In this document: positions 8,545-18,289 of the stretch, in pieces
Layout of the letters: each line of letters opens with the position of its first letter
Position numbering within the stretch: position 1 is the stretch's first letter
DNA from: Byssothecium circinans
Lineage: Eukaryota; Ascomycota; Dothideomycetes; Pleosporales; Massarinaceae
Reading direction: 5' to 3'
Assembly: GCA_010015675.1 (NCBI GenBank)
Contig: ML977005.1
Location: 437,033 to 455,683, forward strand
DNA length: 18,651 nt
Program-made: the position numbers and the translations under genes
The notes under the pieces: model-generated
Told to the model about the DNA's origin: nothing
The model's database searches: none
What the model saw: the letters and a program-made list of their open reading frames with translations, nothing else

Positions 8545-10439
8545 ATGACTAAAGTTCAACACGCCATAACTCCACCAATATAGCCCTAATTAATGACGCG
8601 CTTATAGAGCTAGAATTACTAGAGTATAGAGAGGACTTCTCCTATAGAAAAATTGCTGCTAAGTATAGTGTTAATCGCTCTACGCTGGCCCAAAGGCATC
8701 AAGGATTAGCGCGCGCTTGATAGGTCAAGAATATTAACCAGCAGAAACTTACCACACAGCAAGAGGAGGAGCTTATACAATATATTAAAAGACTTATAGA
8801 GAGACATATACCTCCTACTAGAGAGATGATACGGAACTTTACCTTAACGATAGCAAAGGAGCTAGTTAGCGAGAGCTGGGTTACCCACTTTATTAACTAA
8901 TATAGCATTCATCTCATCTTACAATAGACAGTTAGTATAGACAGTAATCGCTATAAAGCTAATTTAGAGGATAAATATCACCTCTATTTCAACCTTCTAT
9001 ATAGCAAGATCGATTAATATCGCATAGATCCTTGTCATATCTACAATATGGATGAAAAAGGCGTCCTAATCAGTATTATTGGTAGAACAAAGAGGATATT
9101 TAGCAGATGAATATAGGAGAAGAAGGAGGTTAGGGCATTACTCTAGGATAGCAATCACGTATAGATCACGCTCCTAGCATGTATCTACGCTGATGGATCA
9201 GCTCTGCCACTAAGCCTCATCTATGAGGCCGCCAACAAGGGCATCCAATCAAGCTAGGTAGAGGATATCAAGGTAGGATATTATAAAGTATTTATCATCT
9301 CATCATCCTCTGGCTGGACGAACAACGATATTAGACTTACCTAGCTTAAGTAGGTGTTTAATTACTATACAAAAGAGAAGACTTAACAATCATATCAACT
9401 TTTGATCCTAGATGGCCACAGATCTCATGTTACTATGGACTTTATCAACTACTATAATTAGAATAGGATCCTCCTTACTATCCTACCTCCTTATTCTACT
9501 CATACGCTTCAGCCACTTAACGTTGCGATGTTTAAGCCTCTAACAACAGCCTACTTAGCAGAGCTATCAAGATACCTTTATAGAAGCCAGGGCCTAGCTT
9601 CTATCACTAAAGGCGACTTCTTCCCCCTATTCTAGAATGCGTAGAAGGCCTCCTTTAAGGAATCAACTATCCTTAGCTCTTTTAGAGCTACAGGTATATC
9701 GCCACCTAATCCTAATTCTATCCTTGATAGGTTCACCCAGGACTAAGAATCAGGCGATAGCTCCCTATTAGGGCTCAGCGATCATGACTAGAGAAAGATG
9801 GATAGGCTTATACGATCAGCAGTAAAGGAATAGGGTAGTTAAGATACAAAGAAGCTTCGTTAATCACTCCACCATCTATCTATTAAAAATGAGCTGCTCA
9901 AGCATGACAACAATGGGCTTAGGCAGGCGCTATCTATTAAGGAGAAGCGTAAGAAGAAGGGCAAAGCTCTAGACCTTTAACAGCGCTAGGAGTATTATAG
10001 TAGAGCAGTGTTCTAGTCACTAAGGAAGGTAAGGGAGGCACGTGTTTATTAATCTATTAAGGAGCAGGAGGATAAGTAGCAGCAGCTTCAAAAAGTAGAG
10101 ATAGCAGAGCTAAAGAAGGCAGCAAAGCTATACAAGGAGAAAATCCAGTAGGAAAAGCGTGTTACGCGAGAGGCAGCAAAGAAGGCAAAGGAGAAGGAGA
10201 GAGCTAAAAAGGCAGCTTAGCGCGCTGCCTAGAAGTCTGCCCGTAACGCTAAAAAAGCTCTCTAACTATCCTAGAAGGGTAAGAGAAAGGCCGCTTAGCT
10301 ATCTCTATAGAGTAGAAAGCGTTAGAAACGTAGTATTAACGCCCTAGATATTAGGGAGGCCTTAGAGGGCAAATCTACTACCCTAACTAAATCTATACGT
10401 AGTAGCTGTAACGTTAAGCTTCTAGATAGATTTAAATAG
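8545..10439 (+). pseudogene. Pogo/Fot1-like transposase of element B, inactivated
   Basis: The encoded enzyme would mobilise element B. From about 8590 one frame runs to TAG 10437-10439. Visible in order: an N-terminal helix-turn-helix (DFSYRKIAAKYSVNRSTL), a CENP-B-like DNA-binding region (EEELIQYIKRL and SWVTHFI), YNMDEKG (first Asp 9051-9053), ILDGHRSHVT (second Asp 9411-9413), and LQPLNVAMFKPL, where the third catalytic Asp of LQPLD is Asn (AAC 9519-9521). Spacing between the second and third positions is 36 codons (DD35D). A long Lys/Arg/Ala-rich coiled-coil-like tail follows (about 9880-10330), then a short NVKLLDRFK terminus. Many TAG replace CAG. The ATG at 8545 is in a different frame from the main body, so the true start is lost or lies across an indel or intron. 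Confidence 0.9.
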
Positions 10440-10543
10440 TGCAAATTAATTATAAGGATTAATATAGTACTGCTCTAGAAAATCCTATAATAATATTGAT
10501 TATAGGTAGCTCTATAGCTTTATTTTGCGTGAGCTGCTTTTTC

Positions 10544-10591
10544 TAAGGGTGGCTCATTACGCGAATCTAGGTGTTACGCGCATGGACACAT
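10544..10591 (-). repeat. Element B right terminal inverted repeat
   Basis: The more mutated copy: A or T at all four positions that differ from 8492-8539. Confidence 0.92.
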
Positions 10592-10698
10592 TAAATCACG
10601 TAGTTTATAACACCTCGTTACTAAGCCATCTATAATAGCTAGAATATTCTAATAATTCATTCAATTACTATACAAATTGCTGCGAAAAAGATGCGCTA

Positions 10699-11440
10699 TT
10701 AGAATTTCGCTGGAAGTTTAATATTGCGGCCACGGCGCGTTATAGTTATAGGTGCTAGATCACGCGCCATTTTACTACCCTTATTCCCCCTATCCTTAGC
10801 AACTACTATACGTTGTTTTTTCTTCTGTTTTAGCGCTGTGGTAGGCTTTAAGGCCTTCCTCTTTCCCTTTTAGGAAGTTTATGTAGCCTTTTTAGAGTTT
10901 TCTTTCTCCTGAATCTTGCGTTGTTTCTTAGCCTCCTTCCCTGCCGCGATCCTCTCCTTTTCCTCCTTCTTCTTAGCCCTTAACCTTTCTCTTTCTTCCT
11001 TCTCTTGTAGCTTACGTAGCTTAGCTGAGGCCTATTCTGCTTTCTTATAAGCCTTCTTAAGTTGTTGCTCCTCTTTTTCTTGATCCTTGATAGCTGAACG
11101 TACTCTAGCCTCCCTTAGCTTCCTTAGGGACCAGAAAACTACTCCACCATAGTACTCCTTGCGTTGCTGCAGGTCTAGAGGCTTGCTCTTCTTCTAATGC
11201 TTCTTCTTAACTTGTAGGGCCTTTGTCAGGCCTTATACCTTAGCGTGGAGTATATTGTTTTAAATAGAGATATAGTAGAGAGAATGCTTCAGCTTTTACA
11301 CCTCCTTACTACTCTTATCCCTTATAGCCTTACGCACAAGGGTCTTAATTTTAAGCTAATCCTTGCCGCTAAGTACTAAGGTAGAGCTCTCTCTTAAATC
11401 CTATAGCTCTAGCGTTAATTTAATGAACCTTTAGAGGATT
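10699..11440 (-). pseudogene. Element C transposase, C-terminal part
   Basis: Continues the transposase of 16895-18075 after the copia insertion. It is in the same frame once the copia element and one GGATT copy are removed, because 5454 bp is a multiple of three. It contains a long charged segment rich in Lys, Arg, Glu and Gln (about 10830-11230), probably a coiled coil. It ends with the block TITRRGRNIKLPAKF before TAA (10699-10701); this RGR-I-F ending also appears in element D and in weaker form in B. Several TAG/TAA replace Gln. The terminal TAA is taken as the original stop because it follows the conserved ending. Confidence 0.88.
11436..11440. repeat. Left copy of the copia target-site duplication (GGATT)
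   Basis: GGATT immediately precedes the left LTR and is repeated exactly at 16890-16894 after the right LTR, as expected for a 5-bp copia integration. Confidence 0.9.
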
Positions 11441-11648
11441 TGTCGTAGTAAGCAGAGTAGACAGTACGCAGTAGAAAAGATTATAGGATTGAACTAAGGT
11501 TATACTATCTAGGAGCTATAGAAGGTATAGGTGCATAGGTATAAATAATGCTAGTCCTAGATAGGTGTAGTACTCTTAGAAAGGTAAGTAGCACTTAAGC
11601 AAGGGTAGGAGTAACTATCTTATAGGGTAAGAGCTATAAACTATAACA
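11441..11648 (-). repeat. Copia left LTR (3' LTR of the element)
   Basis: 208 bp, from TGTCGTAG to CTATAACA. It differs from the right LTR at 16 positions by hand comparison, all transitions with no gap. It carries the A/T state at 10 of the 16. Confidence 0.95.
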
Positions 11649-11658
11649 CACCCCCTAG

Positions 11659-14600
11659 CTAGCGTAGACGCTCAGGCATGGAGTTAATAATAGCTAATTA
11701 GTATTAGTGTATGTAGATACTGTTAAGATCGTCGCTATTAGCCTGACGCAGGCCCTTCAGACGCTCAGTAATATCAACGAGGCTAATTTGGCGGACGAAA
11801 TCTGCAAACTTCTGCTTAGGCAGAATCTTTGTAAGTCTATTAGCAGGCATATAGTTGGTGGGGACCCATTTAATATTAATGCGTAAGGCGGTGACCTCCT
11901 ATCGAATCTAGAGCTAGTATATGTCAACGTGCTTAACCTTTATATCAAGCTTATTATGCTACTTTATAATAATACTAACAGTCTGCTAATTGTCACACCA
12001 GATAGTAGGGGTACAGTTAAGAGTAAGGTTAATACTAGAGAAGAATTGCATCTATTCTTCCATCTAGGAGCTAGCAAGTGATAGAGCTAGTAATTCAGAT
12101 TCTGTAGTAGATTTCATAACTATACGTTGTACTATTGACTTCTAGTTGATTATCAGTCCACTAAATTTAAACGCGTAGCCTTAAGAGCTCTAGCAAGTCT
12201 CAGGCTCGTCAGCGTATGAGGCATTAGAGGATCCAAAGAAGAGAGGATCACGGTACGTTGGATCGTTAGATAGATACTCAGCCATATCCTGCGCGCCAGC
12301 AGAGGCTTCAAGAGTAAGAGCTTTCGTGCTGAGCAGGTAGCGCTAGGTCTGCCGGACCTTCGAGATGTAAGACTGTCCTAGGTTGGTAAGGTGACAGGTA
12401 AACATGACGTGCGTATAAGTAATGTTAGGTCTACCCTAGATAGCAATGTATGCGAGAGAGCTAACTAGTTACTAATAGAGCTTCATTTAAGTAATGTTAG
12501 GCTCCTTAGTAGACTGTGGCAGCTAGTTCTCTATAAGTGGGACGTCTAGAGCCTTGCCCATAGTCTTAATACTAAATTAAGTGCACACCTTATTAATGAA
12601 AGCGTCTTAGGCTAGCCATGTCTTGTGCAGAGCTTAATCGCGGATGATGCGGATTCTAAGAAACTAGGTAAGGTTTCCTATAGCTTTGATGTTGTATAGG
12701 TCCACTAGATTCTTTTTAAAGGACTTATAGAAACAGGCATTAGATTAATGATATGCTATAATAATGTCATTAACGTAGATGAATAGGATAAGCTAGCAGC
12801 TTGTATACAAGCAAGGAAAGCCTTTAACTGGCTTCAGACCTAGCTTGACAAGCTATCGACGTAGTTCATTATACCATAGGATTAGTAACTCTTTTAGGCC
12901 GTATAGGGCGCAGAGCACCAGCATGATCTTATCTTTAGCATAGTGGAACGCCTTAGGTGTTTTAGTGTATAGTTTTTGATTAATCTCAGCGTTCAGGAAG
13001 GTAGTAGGGACGTCGTACTGCTTCAGCTCTAGATCAAAGTAATTAGTAATTGCAATGAGAGCGCGGAAGTTGCGAATCACGAGCGTAGCAGCATACGTGT
13101 CATTAAGTGGAGCTTAAAGATCTCCTTAAATAATGAGTTAAGCCTTAAACTATAAGAGGTATCTATCTCCATTAATCTTATACATGAATACTTACATTAA
13201 TGGTAGTACCTCGCCATCTACAGTAGCCTTAGACTTGTTAGTTCATCTAAAGACGCCTTTAGCGTGTAGGTCTCGCCATTCAACCTCTAGAGCGCGTCTA
13301 AATTAACTGCTAAACATGTGTGTGTTAAGCTGCTTTACTGCCTTCAGTAGAGGTAGCAGCTAAGACTGATAGATCTATGGTATTCCATCTCCTATAGGTA
13401 TAGAGCGAATCTTAGTTAAAAATGCATAGAGATAGTTGATAAGAGGTGTAGCTCCTAATGCTATAGCGTATGTATGAATTATAAAGTTATTAAGATCTTT
13501 CTGCTTTTAATTGCGTTTGCTAGAGATGATCAAGCTTGTATTAGTTAGGTCTAGGTTAACGTCTCGTAGAGCTCTCTTACCGCGTTAGTAATAGCCCTTA
13601 GGTATTTCATTACTCTTAGGAGTCTGATTACTTATAATAGTAGACATTGTAGGTCTAGGAGTAGGTAGCTATTACTATGTTGATTCAAATGCATCATCCA
13701 TCTGTTTACCCCCTACCTAGGAGCCTGCAGCTCTCAAAGCTAAGGTCATAGGTGTCTCTGCTAGGCGGCGACGTTGACGAGCAGTCAATAAATCTTCAAT
13801 ACCAATATTATTATGTTAATATTCTTCTAGGTATTTAAGTAGTTTGATTACCTCTTTAAGCACTAATCCTAACGCATACCCATCTATCCTATCAAAGAAG
13901 AGTGTATGCTCGAATACGACGTCGCGTATGACGATGACAGTATCCTTTGTAGGCAGCCATATGCGGAAAATGTTGGTGCCTTGGTAGCCAATGAGGTGGC
14001 CAATAAGAGTGCGCGATTCAAGCTTGTCAGCAGCCTTAAGATCACGGTTATAGACGTAGGCGCGACAGCTAATAGGCCTCATATAAGTAATGAGTGGCTT
14101 TCATCCCTATATAACCTCATACGGTGTCTTCCATCCTAGTGCTTTAGTAGGCGTGCGATTAAGTATATATGTGGCGGTGTGATATAGCTCGTGCGATAGA
14201 CTCTTTAGCAGATTAGCGTGAATGCGCATAGCGCGAGCTTATTGCGTTAATACTCCGCTAGCGCGTTTAATAAGTCCATTTGGCTCCTTTATTCTAGCTA
14301 GTGCTAGCTTATACAGCATACCCAGCTCTTCTATTGTGTTGATAAGATCGTTTCTAAATCCTTTCTCGTTGTCGCATTGAATAGCAACTACGTTAGCGTT
14401 GTACACGCGCTGAATCTTGCGGATCAAGGACATGAACCAGCGTATAAGGGTCGTCTTGTCTTTCCGCTTAACTGTGGCTATTTCATGCCACTTTGAGTGC
14501 TTATCTATAGAGTGCAGGGCGTACTTACTGCCATTGATACACTCGTCTCCTATAGGGATGATGTAGATCAGGTCTATCGCGATTTGATAGAACGGTTGTT

Positions 14601-16600
14601 ATGCGTGGCTCTTAGCTAGGCGTCTCAAGATAATATGAGTCATTTAAGCTTTGATACATGTCTGGCATTGACAGTCTATATATTCTCTAGTTAATTGAAC
14701 ACCTTTAACGTTTGATTCAAGCTAGTTGACTGCTTTCTGACCTAGATAGCCCTAGATCTGATAAGTAGCACGCTAATCAATAACGTTGGTAGGCTTTAGC
14801 GCGTATGACGGACAGTAGGATGCCCCAAACGTACTTAATGGTAAGTGTAGAAGCGATAGTAGTGGTCAATTTAATAGCTTAGCATCTATCAGCTAGTGGC
14901 CTCTATTATACTTAAGTTGCGTGATAACGTTTAATAGTTAGCGCATGTATAGAATATCATGGCTAGAGTTAAAATAGATAGACTCTATACAGTAGCAAGC
15001 GAGTCCTAATAAGCTTGTAAGAAAGCCTTCAACATACGCGACGTGCGTTAACTCTAGCGTTTATAGCCTATATGGTGTTTGAGCGACGAGTTCCATCATG
15101 CTCTAAGCCATGATAAGGATTTAGCTATTGCCTGCGTGAATGTAGTAATGTTATGGATTATTGTTCATCCTCTTCTAGCTATGCTAGGACTCTATATTAA
15201 TAACATAGGTGTTAGACCCTAGATCAACGATCTATTAGTTAAGGAGCTTAGCCTTATCAACGTTGTCTCTAACTATTACTGTGAGCTCTCCGTTAGGCTT
15301 AGTGTGGTTGTCTAATGTGATTATTTTTAAATCATTATTTAATTATTCTTTGAGAGATTCAGGCTTAAGAGAATCAACTTAATTGAGACTTAAGTGTGAT
15401 AGGCTAGTAATCACTATAAAGGTGTTACTATCCTTAGCAGGAGGATTACCATTATCAACTTACAGTGATCTAGTGTTCTAAGGTTATTAGGCTGTCTACT
15501 TCTTAAGAGTAGTCTTAATGCGTGCGTTAATCTTAGGGTCCTTCTATGCTTCTTTAACTTTGCAAGCCATCTTAGTAGTAGGCTGATAGTCTTTTAGACG
15601 TCATAGGTAGCGTAGGTTAAGAATGAAGCAGTTAGTATACTAGTGCTTCTTCCCGTAGACATAGTTTCTAGATGGCTTATCTTAGTCACGGCTGCTACCA
15701 CGGTTACCTTTAGCAGGTTTAGCATTAACTTGCTTTATGACTCTAAGCTCAGCAGCTGAGACTACCAGGCTAGTAGAGTATAGCTTTATACGGCGTAGAT
15801 AGGTAGTTATCTTAGTAACGTAAGTCTCTAAAGATAAGATCTTAGTAGTAGTGCCTCGCGCTTCATGCTTAAAGATCTCATGCAGGTAGGATGTAGCGTA
15901 CTCTTAATCAAGTGCCTTGCAGGCGATTAGAAAGTCCTCTTGTGGTCAATTACCTTTGGTTTTAGGTAGCTTAATTAATTTGCCTTAAGCAGTGATGTAT
16001 ACCCAGTCGGCCAGCCATTACTTAACCTTCTTTGTAGCTCGTGGTGTAGTCTTGAGAGCGTTATATTTATTAGCTAGCTCGTGACGACGTGTCGCGTCTA
16101 TAGGATAAAAGAACTTCTTAAGGGTAACTAGCTAATTGTATGGCGTATCATGATCCTTGATCAGATATATATAGCAAGTAGTAATCATCTTGCTAATGTC
16201 CATGTTTAGGTTAGCCATAGCCTTTATTTAAGTGTGGTACTTGGAACGACGGCGTTCCTATTGATTGCATTCCTATCAGTAGGATTCTTGATCGTTAGCA
16301 GATAGGTGAGAGAGCCTAGTAGCTTCAAGCTCATAATTAGTGAGTTAAGGCTTAAGAGGCTCCTATAGCTTAGGGAGATCCTCCTTTGCTACGTTAGGGT
16401 TAATGTATTGCTAGAGGCCATGTTAATTAGTGACGTCTTAGTGAATAAACAACTAGGTAAACTAGTTGTCTAGTGTGTTTAGGACAATAGTAACTTGCGT
16501 TATAGTAGGGTTAGACTTAGTAGCTATTAGATCTAGGTAGAGATCCTAGTATGTACGCCGTAGGGATGCGCAGGTGAATAGGTGCGTTATAGAGAACGTG
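11659..16600 (-). pseudogene. Copia gag-pol polyprotein, inactivated
   Basis: Gag and pol appear to be one continuous minus-strand frame with many stops but no net frameshift over about 4.9 kb. In order: a gag region; a decayed CCHC zinc knuckle (15628-15663), where both leading Cys are Tyr and a Trp is a stop; a protease block IVDLGSNTYV (Asp codon 15223-15225); integrase with CQTC, IDLIYI (Asp 14572-14574), QCDNEKG (Asp 14371-14373) and NGLIKRASG, where the catalytic Glu is Lys (14266-14268); reverse transcriptase with LKQYDVPTTFLNAE, CALYGLKE and FIYVNDIIIA, where YVDD has become YVND (12769-12771); RNase H with KSTTESELLAL. The RNase H tail ends at about 11659, next to the 3' LTR. The start codon is not identifiable, so the upstream limit is approximate. 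The gene would have made the element's capsid and replication enzymes and cannot function now. Confidence 0.92.
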
Positions 16601-16681
16601 GTATAGTAACGGGCGACTCTAATAGAGCGTCATTATAATAGTAGGTAAGAATAATCCTAGGGTGCAAGCTAGGCTTATAAC

Positions 16682-16889
16682 TGTCGCAGTAAGTAGAGTG
16701 GATAGTACGCAGTAGAAAAGATTGTAAGATTAAACTAAGGTTATACTATCTAGGAGCTATAGAAGGTATAGGTGCGTAGGCATAAATAACGCTAGTCCTA
16801 GATAGATGTAGTACTCTTAGAAAGGTGAGTAGTACTTAAGCAAGGGTAGGAGTAACTATCTTATAGGGTAAGAGCTATAAACCGTGACA
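16682..16889 (-). repeat. Copia right LTR (5' LTR of the element)
   Basis: 208 bp, from TGTCGCAG to CCGTGACA, followed directly by the second GGATT (16890-16894). It should contain the promoter of the element on the minus strand, but no clear TATA box is preserved. Confidence 0.95.
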
Positions 16890-16894
16890 GGATT

Positions 16895-18075
16895 ACACTA
16901 GGGTTATAGGGCTATATACTAGTGGCCTTAAAGGACTTCAGAATTATTTCCTTTTTAAAGGAGGTAGTCTAGGCCTTCTAGAAGAGAGGGAAGAAGTCTC
17001 CTTTCTTTACTAAGAGTAGTCCCTAAGCCTCATAGAGGTAAGTAGTAAGAGCTTTTAAGTAGGCTAATAAGAGAGGCTTAAAGAGTACTACATTAAGGGG
17101 CTGCAGCGTGTGCGTTAAATAAGGAGGAAAGATCATAAGGAGAATTTAATTGTAGTTATAGTAGTTAATAAAGTCTATAGTTACGTGGGACCTATAGCTA
17201 TCTAGGATAAGTAATTAGTAGGCTTGATAAGCTTTTACTTTTATGTACTAATCAAAGATCTACTTAAGCCACGTAAGGCCTATATCATTGCTAGTCTATC
17301 TATTAGGAGAAGTAGTAACAAAAACCTCATGCTTCCTAACCTTAATATCCTCTACCTAGGCTAATTAGAGAGCGTTATTGGCAGCTACAAATAGTAGGCC
17401 TAGTAGTAACGCTATTCCATTAGTATAAACGCAAGCTAGGATAGTCATCTACTCTCTATTACTATCTTAGAGGGCTGATTTTACTTCCCTATAGTCCTAC
17501 ATGGCTTTGATAAAGATCCTTTTGCTTCTTCTAATCACCCCTATAAGGAAGCCCTTCTCATCCATATTATACGTGTGACGAGGCTCTATATCATACTCCT
17601 TAATTTTCTCTAGCAGAAGTTGAAAGAATTGCTCGTATTTGATTCCTAAATCAGCTTGGTGGCGCACACGATCCATTCTAGTAGCCTAATAGGGGGTAAT
17701 TTCAACGTTATAATAGTTAATAAATTAGGTAACCTAGCTTTTTCCTACTAGTTATTCGCCATTAGTTTGAGCAATTAATGAAGCAAAATTCTGCAGTATC
17801 TCCCTTATAGGTGGTAGATGATGGGCTGTAAGCTTTTCTATATAGCTTATAAGCTCTAGTTCTTGTTAAGGGGTGAGCTTTTGCCGTTAGAATTATTGCT
17901 CTTTCATTAGTAGGTTTTTGCCCTAGTGTATCCTCCTTAACGTAGTATCTAGTATACTATATTTTTTCGCTATTTTTTGATATGAGCATTCTTCTCCTAG
18001 TCTACGCGATTTGATTTCTTTAATTGCCTTGTCAATTAGATCTATATTAGCTAAGTTATAGGTAGGTGAAGGATT
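16895..18075 (-). pseudogene. Element C transposase, N-terminal and catalytic part
   Basis: A pogo/Fot1-like transposase homologous to that of B. Reading from about 18075: a helix-turn-helix block (EECSYQKIAKKYSILDTTL), a CENP-B-like DNA-binding region (ELISYIEKL), YNMDEKGF (first Asp 17560-17562), ILDSYRSHVT (second Asp 17200-17202; DGH of the family is DSY here) and LQPLNVVLFKPL, where the third Asp is Asn (17092-17094). Spacings of 120 and 36 codons are identical to those of B. One frame is kept throughout, interrupted by TAG/TAA. It is cut by the copia element at 16889/16890 and continues at 11440. No start codon is evident; DNA just upstream leads into the right terminal repeat. Confidence 0.9.
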
Positions 18076-18091
18076 AGGTAGAAAATATAGA

Positions 18092-18135
18092 GGTACGCTA
18101 TTTACTAAACCCTACTAAGTACTAAACCAACACGT
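18092..18135 (-). repeat. Element C right terminal inverted repeat
   Basis: Reverse complement begins ACGTGTTGG and shows the GTTTAG direct repeat with period 17, with the CA after each copy mutated to TA. It carries the T/A state at four of five differences from the left copy. Confidence 0.9.
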
Positions 18136-18145
18136 TACTAAGGTT

Positions 18146-18176
18146 GACGGCGCGACGCATGGGACGGCACGACGCA
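18146..18176. repeat. 17-bp-period direct repeat in the terminus of element D
   Basis: Two 14-nt copies separated by TGG with one mismatch (G or A). The geometry matches the subterminal repeats of B, C and the terminus at 98-128, suggesting paired transposase-binding sites. Confidence 0.8.
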
Positions 18177-18289
18177 CGCTCTAAACACTAAAATAGCAAT
18201 AGGAAATAAGGCTGCAGAGCCTCACATAATAGCTATTATCATGAGATATTCTAGTAGAGAGTTATAGAGGGCCTAAATAGTATATTACG

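Larger units (their letters stand above)
8492..10591 (+). mobile_element. Element B: pogo/Fot1-like transposon, 2100 bp, full length
   Basis: Flanked by TA at 8490-8491 and 10592-10593, with 48-bp terminal inverted repeats beginning ACGTGTCC (ATGTGTCC in the mutated right copy). It encloses a complete but stop-riddled DDE transposase. It sits inside element C and therefore inserted after C. Confidence 0.93.
11441..16889 (-). mobile_element. Ty1/copia LTR retrotransposon, 5449 bp, full length, inserted in element C
   Basis: Two 208-bp LTRs with TG...CA ends flank a gag-pol region in copia order (protease, integrase, reverse transcriptase, RNase H) on the minus strand, and a perfect GGATT duplication surrounds the whole. 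The purine-rich GCTAGGGGGTG next to the 3' LTR (about 11649-11659 on the plus strand, read in reverse) is a plausible polypurine tract. The base string after the 5' LTR (minus strand GTTATAAGCC) may be a decayed primer-binding site, but no tRNA match can be claimed. It interrupts the transposase gene of C and so is younger than C. Confidence 0.95.
8441..18135 (-). mobile_element. Element C: pogo/Fot1-like transposon, interrupted by B and the copia element
   Basis: Terminal repeats at 8441-8484 and 18092-18135 begin ACGTGTT and are flanked by TA at 8439-8440 and 18136-18137. Subtracting B with its duplicated TA (2102 bp) and the copia element with its 5-bp duplication (5454 bp) leaves 2139 bp, close to the 2100 bp of B. 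Its transposase is on the minus strand in two pieces (16895-18075 and 10699-11440). C is therefore older than both insertions. B entered only 7 bp inside the left terminal repeat. Confidence 0.9.

Noticed and set aside
10159..10347. Arg-rich plus-strand open frame of 62 codons
   Set aside because: An out-of-frame shadow of the Lys/Arg/Ala-rich tail of the element B transposase.
7017..10439. TAG as a reassigned glutamine codon (alternative genetic code)
   Set aside because: TAG does stand where Gln is expected, but TAA and TGA also interrupt the frames, TAG also replaces Trp, noncoding DNA is equally rich in TAG/CTA, and terminal-repeat pairs differ by the same transitions. A mutational process explains all of this.
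13906..14139. Plus-strand open frame of 77 codons
   Set aside because: Antisense to the copia integrase/reverse transcriptase junction region.
16640..16681. tRNA primer-binding site next to the copia 5' LTR
   Set aside because: The sequence GTTATAAGCC only loosely resembles known initiator-Met-type sites and cannot be matched to a tRNA without a search.
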